This document shows, piece by piece, positions 46,705-59,125 of a stretch of DNA of 64,000 bases. The stretch is from the NCBI GenBank assembly GCA_950106755.1, contig OX467092.1, forward strand, positions 27,790,582 through 27,854,581, read 5' to 3'. Origin of the DNA: Climacium dendroides (lineage: Eukaryota > Streptophyta > Bryopsida > Hypnales > Climaciaceae). The position numbers were made by a program, and so were the translations under genes. Each line of letters starts with the position of its first letter. The stretch's first letter is position 1. The notes beneath the pieces are model-generated. The model saw only the letters and a list, made by a program, of their open reading frames with translations. It had not been told where the DNA came from and ran no database searches.

Positions 46705-47289
46705 CACTAGTAGAAAACAATGTCAAATGTGACCAATCAAGAAATGACTGGTGACTAAAAGGCTACTGGAAAATGACTACCAATCGCAGAAATGGCGCCA
46801 AAGCTGACCTGTCAAGGGCCACAGTCATTTAGTAGTCACTTCCTACAGTAACGGATGGCAACCGGATGAAATCGACGACCAGAATTGGTATCATCTACAG
46901 TTAAGTCTATCTTCAATTGCCTTATAGCTGATGTGGACTATCTGTAGTCATACTACAGTGATTAGAATGTTTGTTGAGTGTCGATAGAACTGACGAATGA
47001 CTGCCAATAAGACACCGTGGAAATTCAAATTATTACTTTTTTATTATGATATTCTATAAAGGAATTATTTTATTACAGTCATGTTTTAGTCATAGACAGG
47101 GTACTTCAGCTGACTATGGAAATACTAACAAATAACTTTGTCAGGTGGCTCAATGTGAAAATTGCAAAGAAACATTTTCCAATCAGACATAGAATTGTAT
47201 ACAAAAAACAATTGTATAAATTAGTGTGCGTCAAGCTGTCCAGTAAATAATACAATATGTGATGCATGTGGATTTTTTATATGAACACT

Positions 47290-48019
47290 CTAATACTCTG
47301 CACATGCTATCAAATGGTCTTGTGCAGATAATTCTATAGCCCCCACCAGAGAAGCGTGGATGGGCCTGGTAGGCACAGTCTCTGGAGCTGTGAGGCCAGT
47401 AGATTCCATCGTCGTTGTGATGAACACATCTGGTGGATCCATGACCTCCCTCCGTGAGCGAGCTTCTTTTCGCAAGACAACTTTCCACCCAAGTTGCTCT
47501 ACAATGTCGGAGAAAAATACTTGGATGGCTTGGCTTGAAAAGATAAAGGGTTCAACCATGCGTGGTAGCTTGTGTCGAAAATTGACCTGTAAGAAACTAG
47601 CGTCATCACGAACATATATGGGACTTCCTCGATTATCCGATTTCTTCATCCATTCACAACGAAGAAGCACCATGGGTGCATTTAAAGGCCCATAATCCAA
47701 CTTCAAAATATCCTTCAGCACTCCAACATAGTTGACAGCCACATCTCGAGCGTCGGCCGTGGGCACTTGAAACACAGATGCAATTCCGCTATCGTATGTC
47801 AACATTGCAGCAGACACGTCGTCCTCTACTCGGTAGTGGTTTCCAAATGCCTTCATGTGTGTATATCGTATTGTTCTCTGTGACGGTCTACGGCTAAGTA
47901 GCATTCTGTCCACATCCTCCGCATTCGAGACATCAATGCTCTCGCTACTTGCATACCGCGGCATCCATTCTTCAAAACATTCTACTGCCTCATTCACCTC
48001 ACACTCTGCTTGCCACTTT
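47290..48019 (-). pseudogene. CACTA transposase C-terminal exon (DUF4216)
   Basis: After a CATGCAG-type acceptor at 48,019 the minus strand encodes about 240 codons: NEAVECFEEWMPRYASSESI, RYTHMKAFGNHYRVEDDVSA, FQVPTADARDVAVNYVGVLK, APMVLLRCEWMKKSDNRGSP, DDASFLQVNFRHKLPRMVEP. This is the DUF4216 region that ends plant tnp2 transposases. The frame is open from the acceptor to near 47,287. Upstream it joins the DUF4218 exon across a 340-bp intron. Confidence 0.85.
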
Positions 48020-48358
48020 CTGCATGGACATCGATCGAATCAGGCAAACAGGAGGAAGATGCAATGCACAGTATACAACATATATACAATTGATCAATGT
48101 ATGCGTGGGACAATAGTTTGGGCCCCTAGTGAGGAGAATATGTTGACATAGTGAAGATAGAATGGTGCAGGCTTCTAGAAATGACTGTGAAGGCACTCAA
48201 TGCTATTGTCATTTTCTACAAGAATGACTATATTGTCACTGAAAAATCACTACATCACAAGCTCTATCATTGAGACATTAAAAAGCAACCAGAACTGGGG
48301 ACTTCTATTAGGGTTTTGGAAAATTTAAATGATGCAGGTTTAGAGCCGCAGTACGTAC

Positions 48359-49257
48359 ATGAGCCACGGCTGCATTATAGTTGCGTTGTTCAGAATGTAT
48401 TGATGAGCGAGGTTGCATAGCGATGCGTCCATCATGTACGTTCGTCCAGCTCCTTCAAGAACCTCTTCAGCATCCCCGTATTCCTCATCTTTGTCCCACA
48501 CTCTTCTGTGCACAACATCGAATTTGTGGAGGTATTCAGTGACAAAGCTAATGCACTCATCCTTCAAGTAACCTTCTGCCATTGACGCTTCAGGCCTCGA
48601 CATATTTCGAACATATCCCTTCAATGTCTTCATGTACCTCTCAACGGGGTATATCCATCTGCTAGCCACTGGACCACACATGTCCAACTGCTGTACCAAG
48701 TGATATGGTAAGTGGGTCATGATGTCAAAGAATGACGGTGGAAATACCATCTCTAGAAGCGCCATACTCTCTACTACATCCGACTCTAGGGAATTGAAGT
48801 GCTTTGGATTATATACGTTTGTGCATAACCTCCGAAATACCTTTGACATCCTCATGATTGCCATCCTTGGACCTGGTTTCAATAAGCCACGCAAAGCTAG
48901 TGGCATAACTTGCTGCATGAGCACGTGATAATTATGTGATTTGAGGCTACCAAATTTCTTCTTTCGAATGTGTTGACCCAAAGACGACGAGTATCCAGAA
49001 GGTGTCTTCAGTGATTCTATCCTACTGGCAAATTTGGAGAACTCTACTTCAGTCAGGACATACGAGGCTGGTGGTTTCATCATCTTCCCACCCCTCTTTG
49101 GATTTGGCATGAGCCACAGATGTGGACGAATATTCTTTCTTCTTAAATCCCGCCGCACTTTTACTGTGTCCTTCATCCCTATAATTGTCTTCAAGAAATT
49201 CTTTGCTAAATTCATTTCACAATGCATTACATCCAAGGTGTGCCTAATAAGTAAATC
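48359..49257 (-). pseudogene. CACTA transposase exon (tnp2 end plus DUF4218)
   Basis: Starts after a TACGCAG acceptor with DLLIRHTLDVMHCEMNLAKN (the RH-LDVMH-E-N motif of tnp2), then SLKSHNYHVLMQQVMPLALR, MALLEMVFPPSFFDIMTHLP, YHLVQQLDMCGPVASRWIYP, VERYMKTLKGYVRNMSRPEA, AEGYLKDECISFVTEYL. These are the DUF4218 hallmarks. The exon is open throughout (about 300 codons) and ends at a GTACGT donor. The intron between this exon and the tnp2 core exon (53,297) is where the 3.7-kb LTR inserted, so this part of the gene was not broken by it. Confidence 0.9.
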
Positions 49258-49392
49258 CTGCGTACAACAACACATACCAACACTGGATTTTATATTTTTG
49301 GTGCACATGAATGACCAATATAGAGTTTGTAGGAAAAGTAATTATCAAAACCCTGAAATTTATGACTACTCACTAGTAAGAATGACTCACCT

Positions 49393-52300
49393 TGTAGCGA
49401 TTAGTCGGACCAGTATTCCTCTAATTAGCCCTTAATTTACACCAAAGGCCTTCTTGGAGTAAACCGCTTTGAAATCATTCCTACGAGGACTTGCGGATTA
49501 CAAATTTATAGGCTATCCCAATCTAAGCATTCACTTTTCTCTCCGCCAGACTACTCCGGACTTTAGGTCCGGTCTGAACTCTAGTGTTGGATGGATTCCG
49601 GAAGAATCCGAAAACCGTTCAGTGTCCCTTCCGGGATCCCTGGGTTTGGATGACGAGTGGCCAGATCCACCGTCCAGATGCTTACCGTGTCCGAAAACAC
49701 GCTCTCTTTCACTCTCTTTCTCTCTAATACTAATACTAACCTAACTTTTCAGGGACCGGAAGTGTCCTCCTGTTCCGTTGCCTCACAAATCCGGAAGGCC
49801 TTCCGGATTAGGTCACGCAGAGACGGTCAAGAACTACAACGACATTCTAACCTTTAACCGAGCACTGAGCCTCTTGTCGACCGAGTGGTTTTTCCTGTAC
49901 TCTCTTGGGCTTGCGCCGGGGCTTGACTCTGTTCTACGGTGAATTCCGGCAATCCGGAATTCGGGCACGTCTTGCGATACTTCCGTACACGAAAGTTGTT
50001 AGCAGCCTCTCAGATATCCCTTTCACCTAAGGCTGTATCCTACACGCAGGCTATACCGGCATCCGAGCAGTACTACACTAACCTTACTGCCGGAACCATC
50101 CGGTTGATCTCCCCCTCAAGTTAGTATATCCGGATACTCTCACGAAATCGACTCTTGCCACACAAGGTAAGTTCTCAGTTTCGGAAACGCAAGAACGGAC
50201 CCACACCTCCCACAAACATAGACCGTATACAAAAAAGATAAGAGATTGGATACTCCAAACACTTTAGAATTAAGCTCAGAAGAAGGTACAATGCTGAAAC
50301 TATGAGATGGCTGTGAATGACCAGAAAGGCCATCAAAACTCCTATTTATACTAAGACTAACATCATCCTAAAAATCCTACAAAACATTCCTACTAGTCCG
50401 CTAGATTTCCGGTAAATCCCAGATCCTATTTTTTCGGCTTTGACTGCCGGACTCTGGTATTGCTGCTATACTACACTACTGCATACTATTCTTTGGAATC
50501 CGGATCTTTGGGAGGAACATAGTCCTTCAGAAGATCCAGCTTTACCTCCTTCCGGCTACTTTTCGGAGAAAACAGATTCGGACCCCTTTGGCCCCATCTT
50601 TGGACTTCCACGATACTGGTGTCCCTGTCTACACTCCGGGTCCCGACTACCTGATCGTCCGGACTCCCCGGGAATCCTTCTGGGTCTTCTTATGACGCGG
50701 AGAAGACTGTACCGTCCGTCCGACGTGAGCTTCCGGAGAAGCACCCGTCAGGTCGATGGTCGGAGTCACCGGAAGTAGGTCTTCGCTTCCCTGAGGTACC
50801 ACGGCTCCCCAGTCCACTCCTTTTAGCCTTTCGGTTGGTGGTGAAAGTTCCGGATTCACTGGTACCACCGGTGAGACCTCCGTAACCATAGATTCCGGAT
50901 TGCTGCTTTCCGGGACCACCAAAGTTTGCGCTGACGGGGGAGACTGAGGTTCCGGATCCGACTCAATGGGAATAAAATACTCCATCATCTCCCTCATCAC
51001 GACCCAGGATGTATCCATTCGTTTCGCCTGCTCTAACAAACATTTGACAATAGGAACCCGGCTTGAGCTAGCGGCCGCATCGAGGTTGGCTTCAAACAGT
51101 CGGACCTTGTTGATATAATCTGCCAGTACGTCCAAAGAGCTCCGGAGCTGAACTACACCTTGGCACAATGTCACTATCTGCCGGCGATGGTCCTCTTCTG
51201 TGAACCGGGCCATCTCCTAGGCTGTGCGGAGAGTGCTCTCCAAATCCACACATTTGGATTCTGAGTCCCAGATTTGGTCTCGCAACGTCCGATTCTCTAC
51301 GCGCAACGTCCCCAGCTCCGTCACCAACTTCTTCCGTTCTTCGATGAGGAGGCCGTTTTGCTGCTCCGCTGCCACCAACGCATCCATCCTCCGGAAGATG
51401 GCATTCCGGTCGGTTAGTGCCATCTTCCGACACACCCGTTTGAGAGCTCCATCGTAGTTCTCGCAGATCTGGGTGAGGTCATCTGCCCGCCACACCAGGT
51501 GCTGAGCCATCTCCTCGATGTCTTCTAAGGGCGTCCCTCCCAGTCGCATGGTGGTCCTGTCTCCCTCCTCTACCTCTATCATCCTGGTTCGGGAGGGTCC
51601 GGCCTCGGCCTGAGTGTCCACAGTGTGCGGTCGTACCAGCCCAACTAGTTGTATGGACGGTCGGACTTCTTTCGGAACAGGTCCGGTCTCCGTCTTCACC
51701 TCCTGAACTTCTTCCTGTGGTTTATGTGCGAGAGGCTCCTCTGACGGATTTACCGGCGGCGTCCTATTCCGCCTTTTTTTCTTCTTTAGTGGAGAGATCG
51801 GCTCCTCTTCTTCTGTCTCCTCATCGTCCGGTCCGTCTCGAGGCGAGGGCTCTTCTCCCCCGTACTGCTAGAGCTGGACTAGGTCTTGATACGCACTCTC
51901 TTCGTTTGCCTTGAGTAGAGAGTGATGAGCGTATAGATGAGACAGATATGCCGGAAGAGGACTCTGACTCTTCTTTCCGGACCGGAGGGAACACACCAGG
52001 TCCCCGACTAACTCATGGATGATGGCTGCCCAATCTATCATCATTTTTTCCTGGAGGCTCCCCAATCCATCATCATTTTTTCCTGGAGGCTCCCCAAGAT
52101 GGCGGAGGCCACCTTCGCTACTACTCGCCACGGCTTGGTGGGATGGAAGATAGGGTTAAGAAACGCTATCACATCCCGGTACTCCGGATTCACCAAGTCG
52201 GAATCCTGGTGACCTTCCTTCGGGTTGGCGGGTGCCCAAAATTCGCCCTCCATCACCTCCTAGTTCTTCTCCATAACCTTGTCCAGCGCCTCCCGGAACT

Positions 52301-53110
52301 TGTAGACGGCCCTCCATGTGTTCACCGTCCATAGTTCTGGCTTCGCCCGGAGGGTGGTATTCAAGATGCCACTTTCCGGACGAAGTATGTCCGAAACCAG
52401 ATTCTCCTCCCGGATCCCCTACAACACCTCCAGAAGTCCGTCACACCCCATGTTGTGGAGGTTCTCCCGTAGGCGCATCAGCCGGTCCTCCTCTGTCAGA
52501 ACCTCCGGAACCACCTTCATCACCGGAATGGTCCTCGGCCGGGGCGTCGGTGGCGGCATCTCGTCCTCCGAGTCCTCAGGCAGATCCTTCAACTTCCACC
52601 GGCTTGCCCCAGAAGTCATCGTGCTCACGAACAACCCTCACACAATCTCTCCCTAACTCTCTGCTCACAAACTTTCACTCTGGTAACCCTTGCACGATCG
52701 CAACTTACACAGTCCCTCAATCTACCGGAATTCTAACAAAGCTAGGAAGACGGAATACATCGGCGGGAGAACAAACAAAGAGATACGCGTGCCCACTACC
52801 GGCTACAGTCCCCCTCTTATACTGGTCCGATGTACGGGACAGGTTTTGGCGGCAAAACCCTATCCCTAGTACGGATCCGGTTTCCAGTTTTTAGGGCCGG
52901 CGCCGTCATCCGATTACCGGAACTTTCTAGGGTTCCGGAATTAGGTTTTTAGCCCTAATGAAATTTTTCCGGATCCGAAAATCCGGTTTTCCTAAATTGC
53001 CCTAACTTCCTAGGAAAACTCAAAAACTTTCCTTTTGAAGGAGACAATTTTTGAATTTTTCCGTCATATGCTAGTATTATGGGTCTAGCATGTGGGATCG
53101 CATTCCCACA
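49393..53110 (-). mobile_element. Solo LTR of 3.7 kb with TSD CACCT
   Basis: Begins TGTAGCGATTAG and ends GATCGCATTCCCACA; exact 5-bp duplications CACCT lie at 49,388-49,392 and 53,111-53,115. The ends match the shorter solo LTR at 4317-6318. No internal pol or second LTR is present, yet the interval contains a long minus-strand ORF related to the one in the 41,415-45,140 LTR. The host site is an intron of the CACTA transposase gene. Confidence 0.9.
50647..52634 (-). pseudogene. LTR-internal ORF, copy in solo LTR
   Basis: Blocks on the minus strand, 5' to 3'. 52,634-52,419: TSGASRWKLKDLPEDSEDEM, NLHNMGCDGLLEVL, TAG. 52,416-52,041: AVYKFREALDKVMEK, NPEYRDVIAFLNPIFHPTKP. 52,131-51,868: MMIDWAAIIHELVGDLVCSL, SPLPAYLSHLYAHHSLLKAN. 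51,860-51,217: basic PLKKKKRRNRTPP, then a heptad-rich coil (MDALVAAEQQNGLLIEERKK, LVTELGTLRVENRTLRDQIW). 51,213-50,647: MARFTEEDHRRQIVTLCQGV, then a Pro/Ser-rich tail. The blocks are separated by TAG or TGA stops and one frame change next to a 33-bp tandem duplication. About 650 codons in all. Coil and basic motif suggest a structural or nucleic-acid-binding protein, possibly Gag-like; this is inference. Confidence 0.6.
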
Positions 53111-53296
53111 CACCTACTGCCACCTGTAAACATTAAAGGGAGTCATTCATGCTCACGAGTCATTGTCTATATTCTATATAGTCATTTCCAATATGAATTA
53201 CTACTACTAACATCATTTGTATTTGCCTCCTCTGATCTCCAAATATGAAATTTGGAGTTGAAAATGACGCATGTAACTATGAAGTGATTGACTCAC

Positions 53297-55070
53297 CTTC
53301 CAATACAGTAACAAGTAAAAGATACTTTTCCTTTTCACTCCATGCACTTTGGATGGATCACCGGCTACACCATCACGGTTCCCGGTTGCTTTCCATGCTT
53401 CATACTCTTCAACATAATGTAATTGCTCTTCCATTGACACCACTCTCGATTTACCTCTACACTCTATTTCTCCATTGAAGTGATCCTTCATTGCATGTGA
53501 CCAAAATGGATGGTTGTCAGGTAGCCACCTTCTTGTTCCACTGTATGTTTGCTTTCCTAACTCAATAGAATGCTCACACACCAAATCAGACCCACAACAT
53601 GGGCATGCAGCGTAACCTTAGTGAGCAAAGCCTCCGACTGTGCCATATTCTGGGAAATCATGAATTGTCCACAACAATACAACTCTGAGGCTAAAATTTC
53701 TGCTTCCCAATTCCTTAGTGACATCATACGCCGGGATGCCTGCCCAAAGTTGCAGGAACTCATCTATGAGAGGTTGCATATATACATCAAACACCTCTGA
53801 TGTCACAGAAGATTTTCTAGGTATTAGCAAAGCCAACAAGACAAAAAAACTTCTTCGTGCTCAGCTAAGGGGGGAGATTGTAGTTCAGCAGCAATACGGG
53901 CCACGTTGACCAAGTTGACCGTGTTTGCTTGAAGGGATTCACTCCATCTGCAGCTAATACAAAGTGGACATTCCGCGGATCAGATTTGAATTGCGGGTCC
54001 ACATTGTTGTGGAAATGGTGCCATGCCTTGGAATCACAAGGATGTCTAACGAGGTTGTCTCCTCCCTCCCGGTTGCTTTGATTCTTAGAATGCCACAACA
54101 TAAGTTCAGAAATGGCTGGGCTTCGAAACATTCTCTGCAGGCGTAGAATAATTGGAAAATGCCGGAGCACTTTCAGTGGATGGACTCTGCGTTGTTCATC
54201 CTTGTAGCGTGGTTCATTGCATTTAGGACAACGCAATGCATCAACATACTCTCCTCTAAAAAGCACACAACCTTTGGGACACGCATGAATGTTGTTGTAT
54301 GAAAGGCCAAGCTTCTTTGTCAGGGTCTTCGCAGCATAGTGATTCTTAGGTAAAGAAATATTCTCTGGAAGAAGGTGACTCTGCAATACTGTCAACAGCT
54401 CATCCACAAAGCAATTGCTAACCCCGTGTACAGTACAGAGATTCATCAACAATATTGTAGCTGCAAGTGTGGTGCACTTAGCTCCGTTGTATAGTTGGTG
54501 CAATGCATCCTTCAACGCTACAGGGTCGAAATCCACTTCTTCAGTGTCTTCAATGCTATTCACTTCTTCCGCAGCATCAGCTCCTCCACCACTAAGCTAG
54601 AACTCAGTACTAGCATCTGCATTGCCACTAAAAGATTCCTGAACAGCATTAGCTACTACAAAAGCGTCCATCATTGTATCACAAGCTCTTTCTTATAAGT
54701 CAGGAACATCATCCCTGTTGTCAAATGCATCATCTATCATTTGTCGTGTGTTGATCTGTTCGTCTAAAACGGGTAGGCCATAGTTTGTTGGCCTCCAGAA
54801 AGCCACCTCCCACTCATCATCTGACGAATCCCGTTGCCCAGGACCTCTCCATACTTGAAAATGTACATCTCGACCATTGCGAATGAGGTGAAGTCTTACT
54901 GTAGAAAGTTTTAGTGTCCGATGACCCTTATACACTAAACATGGACAATGCATGCGTTGTATGTTTAGCAATCGAGCTCTGTTCACCTCGCGAACCCATA
55001 GGCGATCATCACAAAGTTCTTGCCTCCTGCGGTTAGACAATGGCGCCCCTGTTGGCTGCATGCTGTGCAC
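53297..55070 (-). pseudogene. CACTA tnp2 transposase, N-terminal and core exon, decayed
   Basis: From MHSMQPTGAPLSNRRRQELC near 55,070: CDDRLWVREVNRARLLNIQR, a Cys motif, KLSTVRLHLIRNGRDVHFQV; then the tnp2 core with NLCTVHGVSNCFVDELLTVL, KKLGLSYNNIHACPKGCVLF, CPKCNEPRYKDEQRR, HPCDSKAWHHFHNNVDPQFK, FVLAADGVNPFKQTRSTWST, LLALLIPRKSSVTSEVFDVY, RNFSLRVVLLWTIHDFPEYG and VHGVKRKSIFYLLLYWK, ending at a GTGAGT donor at 53,297. Stops lie at DVPDL*ERA, STEF*LSG, LPP*LSTKK (W in the 40-kb paralogue) and GFAH*GYA (Q there). One frameshift occurs near 53,845. Closely parallel to the plus-strand copy at 39,647-41,414, but clearly a diverged family member. Confidence 0.9.
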
Positions 55071-55429
55071 TGTGACAAAGGATAGGAAAGACTACAGTCT
55101 GCATAGTATGTTTGTTCAATATTCCAAAGAATACATTCTGTTGTCAGTAATATATTGTGGAGGTAAGCATTCATGTTTTTGATAGTCAAATGCAGCACTT
55201 CCACTACATTTGTATGCTGAAAATGGCAAGTTCACCCCCACAAAATATGGAAATAACTAATCATTTATAAATCACAGCATGTACATTTATAAACTAGAAA
55301 TGGAAACCCACCTATAAAATGGACATACAAATTGCCTCTATTGATCTCACTAGCTATATACATTCATGGAATTTCTTTTAAACATGACCTCTACAAGAAA
55401 TGGACATTAAGATGCTTGTAGTCTAGGAT

Positions 55430-56080
55430 CTACATTCATGCAAATGAATGGTAAGGCTAGGTGAACTAAATTATTGCACACAAAATTGCCTCCATTGATG
55501 CCAAGAGATTATTGCAATTACAATGCAATACCTAAAAATAATTGGAAATGAATATGCCTCTATTAATCACTCTTTATTCAAAAAATTTGAATAGGAATTC
55601 AAACTACATTCATGCAATTAGAATGTGAAGCCAAAAAATAATTGGAGATTAATAAAATGTCTTTCCCTATTTAAAGTCTAAATTCTTGCAATTAGAATGT
55701 GAAGCCCAAAGAAATTGCAAATGGAAATTATCCTACTCATGAAACTACATAGTGGCAATTAGAATGTGAAGGCCAAAAAAAATAAAAACCAAATTCACTC
55801 TATTCATGCAACTCCATTAATGCAATTAGAATGTGAAGCCCATAAATAAATGGAGATAGTAATTACTCTAACTACCCATGGAATTACATTTCTATAATTA
55901 CAAATTAAAGTGAAAGCCCAAAAAAATAGGAGATTGATAAGGTTTTTTTTCCATGAAATTACAATCTTACAAGTCCAAATGTGAAGCCCAAAAAAATTGG
56001 AAATGGTAATTCCTCTACTCATGCAACTACATTAATTAGTCAATTTCAATGTAAAGCTAGGAGTACCTCTAATGATCTTT
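55430..56080. repeat. Degenerate tandem repeat of about 70-80 bp
   Basis: The phrase gcaattagaatgtgaagccc followed by aaaaaaattggaaatgg and ctactcatgcaactacatt recurs at about 55,612, 55,684, 55,754, 55,815 and 55,970. A related phrase (tcaatttcaatgtaaagc) occurs at 56,042 and again at 62,898, beyond the nested CACTA element, which fits both stretches being one flank split by that insertion. Confidence 0.6.
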
Positions 56081-56539
56081 CTTCATTTATGCAAGTATTA
56101 TGTAAAGTACTCATATGATTGAATTGAACATGCCCAACATGTTATCCGCTACAAGCACAAATTAAAAAAGCAAAGGCTACAAAATAACAAATTGCAATTG
56201 CAATGTGTTGTCCATTTGCTATAGTTAACTTTACAGAAAGTCACTAGAAGAAATCGGGGGGTTTTGCAACTACAGTTAGCAACTGGTTTTAGAGTTGTGA
56301 GAGACATTTGCGACTAGGTGATAATTTGGAGCCTGTAGTCGCAGTGGACAAGTTGCACGAGTTGCAGGAGAGTTGTAAGTGCACGTCATATCGGACGATT
56401 TTTTGTGAAACTTCATCCTGCATATTTTCTGACAAGATACGCATTGCCGCATGAAACTAATGAATTCAATATTCATTGCTCAACTACTTATTTATAATTA
56501 ATGTACTTGGTTTAAATTTGAACTTTGCGATTCTTTTCA

Positions 56540-57260
56540 ACTGTACGTAATGTGTGATGGTATACAACCTATGTGTGATGGTATATAACCTATGTGTGAC
56601 GGTATACAACCTATGTGTGACGGTATACAACCTATGTGTGACTAGTATGCCACTGATTTGCAACCTATATATAACTCATTTACAACGTATATGCAACTAG
56701 TATGCGACTCATTTTGCAACTATTATGCAACTAATTTTGCAATCTACATCCAACTAGTATTCAACTCATTTTCTAACTTGAATGTAACTAATATCCAATT
56801 GTTTTTACAATTAACATCCAACTCTTTTTACAATTTGTATGCATCCAATATGGAACTACTGTGCAACTCAATTTGCAACCTACATGCAACTACTATGCAA
56901 CTCATTTTGCAACCTACATGCAACCCCTTTTGCAACCTATATGAAACTAGTATGCAACTCTTTCTAAACCTACTTGCAACTACTATGCAACTCATTTTGC
57001 AACTCATTTTACAACTCATTTGCAACTTATATGCAACTACTTCTCAACATTTATATATTATTATTATTTTGCAACACAAGTGCAACTCATATACAACTAC
57101 TGTACAATTAACTCTTAATTTTTTATATATTCCACATGCAACTAGTATGCAACTTTTTTTACCATTGATTTAGTACATAACTACTATGCAACTACTATAT
57201 AACCTATATGCAACTAATTTCCACCATTTGCAACCTATATGCAATTAAAGGAGCGACTAG
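56540..57260. repeat. GCAACT subterminal repeats, left side of copy 2
   Basis: Same motif family and order as in copy 1 at 17,000-17,960 (tatgcaacta, ttttgcaact, tttctaaacctac). There is an additional local duplication of ggtatacaacctatgtgtga at 56,570-56,640. These are presumed TNPA-type binding sites by analogy with En/Spm. Confidence 0.78.
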
Positions 57261-57445
57261 TTAACTACATGATTAGTTTGTAACTTAACTACTACAAGCC
57301 AATAGAGACAGAGACAATCATTTTTCACACAAAGCAATAGAAAACACAATAGAGATAGAGACAATCATTGTTCACACAAAACAATACAAAACTCATATAT
57401 TAGATAAATATGTACATTGCTAGTCCAAAAAACATAGTTACTTAT

Positions 57446-58742
57446 TCACTTATCATTACATGCAATAATGACTATGAATCGCTCATTCCATATGGTATTA
57501 ACTCCTACAACATCCTTCAACTTTAATTGGTCTCCTATTGGATTAGGATACATCAAGTCCATAAAATCACTTGGCATATGTGCATTATCAAGCTTATACC
57601 ACCCTCGTGGTATAGGCTTTGTATGATAAAAAGCTTCTCCTCTGATACCAATGACATATCCAACTGCCACAACTTGTCCAGGTGTTGCTGGATTTAGAAG
57701 GAAAACGTGCTGGCCAATTGAAAACTGTAGTTGTTCACAATACAAAACAAAACATTAATGAGCAAACATAAATATATATAAATAAATATGTATACATCAA
57801 CAATTTAGCTAACTTTAACATATAATATATAAACAATGAAATGTAAGGACTACCTTTGGAAATGTCACCTTTAGCCTCCATTTAGGCTGAGGTTTGGGTT
57901 TAGATTGAACCTTGGTCTGAACCCTCTTCCTCCTCAAGATCTCCTTCCTGACCAAAGGTTTCTACAACATTTAACCACAATCATTATAAGTAATCTATCA
58001 ATATCAAAAGTTATCAAAAAAAATTTAGCTTCAAATTGTTTACTTAGATATTAATTGTCCTCACCTCTTGTTCTTTTCCTCTTAACTACATTCTTGTATT
58101 AGGATTTTTTGAATTCTTCGATGATTTAGAAGTAGAGCCATCCAATATTAGTACATCACCGTTGACTCTATCTTTTCCCTTACCTTCATCTTCACCTAGT
58201 TCTTTGTTCTCAGGACCTTTCTCCACACTCCCATCTTTGTCCTAAGGACCCTTCTCTACACTCCCATCACCAAAGTAGGATTGCTGACCTCCTAACACCA
58301 AGGTAGAATTTGTAGGATTTACAACAATTTCAGGTGGGTCAATATGGTCAATAGGTTCCACATCAGAGCCCACAATGTTGTTGTCTAATATAGAGTTACT
58401 TGGTATAGGATCTGATGGTATAGTGTTGCTCTTTGATGCAGAATCTAATGGATTTGATGTAGGATCCGATGGATCAATGACCCCCTTCTCAGTAGACACT
58501 GGCTCATTCTCAATGGTCCTAGGCTCATTCTCAGTAGACATTGGCTTATGAATTTGGCCACTACTGTTCCCTTGCAAAAACCTCATCAACATCTCCTGCA
58601 TTGTTTCAACAGTTTTCGTATTCCACTCTGTAGTTGTAAGTATTTCAACTTTGAACTTGTCTAATTCATTTTGTTTACTTTCCAATGCAATCATTTTGGC
58701 TTGAAATCCTGAGAACACACCCTTTTGACCACAAACAAACAA
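57446..58742 (-). pseudogene. TNPA-like gene, 3' part only
   Basis: 58,742-58,242 matches the Ser/Asp-rich coiled block of copy 1 (FQAKMIALESKQNELDKFKV, ETMQEMLMRFLQGNSSGQIH). 57,745-57,446 matches its C-terminal domain (FSIGQHVFLLNP, WYKLDNAHMPSDF, NTIWNERFIV). An in-frame stop lies upstream of PNTLE-type sequence near 58,240. The conserved DNA-binding region (KRLKAYW...RGRRGK in copy 1) and start are missing, so no complete TNPA could be made. Confidence 0.72.
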
Positions 58743-58779
58743 TGGTTGTAATGGTTAATGTAATATACATAAAATTGTG

Positions 58780-59125
58780 ACTACTACTAATCCTACAACT
58801 ATTTTGCAACAATTAAACAACTATTAATGATCCTTGCAACTACTATACAACAAGTATACAACTACTTTTAATCTTTACAACTAGTTTGCAACTAATATGC
58901 AACTACTAGTAATCCTTGCAAATAATATACAATTACTACTAATCCTTTCAACTACTATGCAACTAATGTACAACTACTACTAATCTTTTCAACTACTATA
59001 CAACTAATATTCAACTACTATTAACATTTGCAACTACAAGGCAACAATAACCTTGCAGATAATATACAACTACTACTAATCCTTTCAACTACTATGCAAC
59101 TAATGTATAACAACTACTAATCTTA
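58780..59125. repeat. Internal GCAACT/CAACTACTA repeats of copy 2
   Basis: Repeats of aactactatgcaactaat and caactactactaatcctt, corresponding to the tract at 19,440-19,860 of copy 1. The match to copy 1 breaks at about 59,125, where unrelated sequence begins. Confidence 0.7.

Noticed and set aside
20154..55070. Stops at Q codons restored by U-to-C RNA editing, so the genes could be functional
   Set aside because: Such editing is known for organelle transcripts in some plants, not for nuclear transposons. Frameshifts, missing exons and W-to-stop changes are also present.
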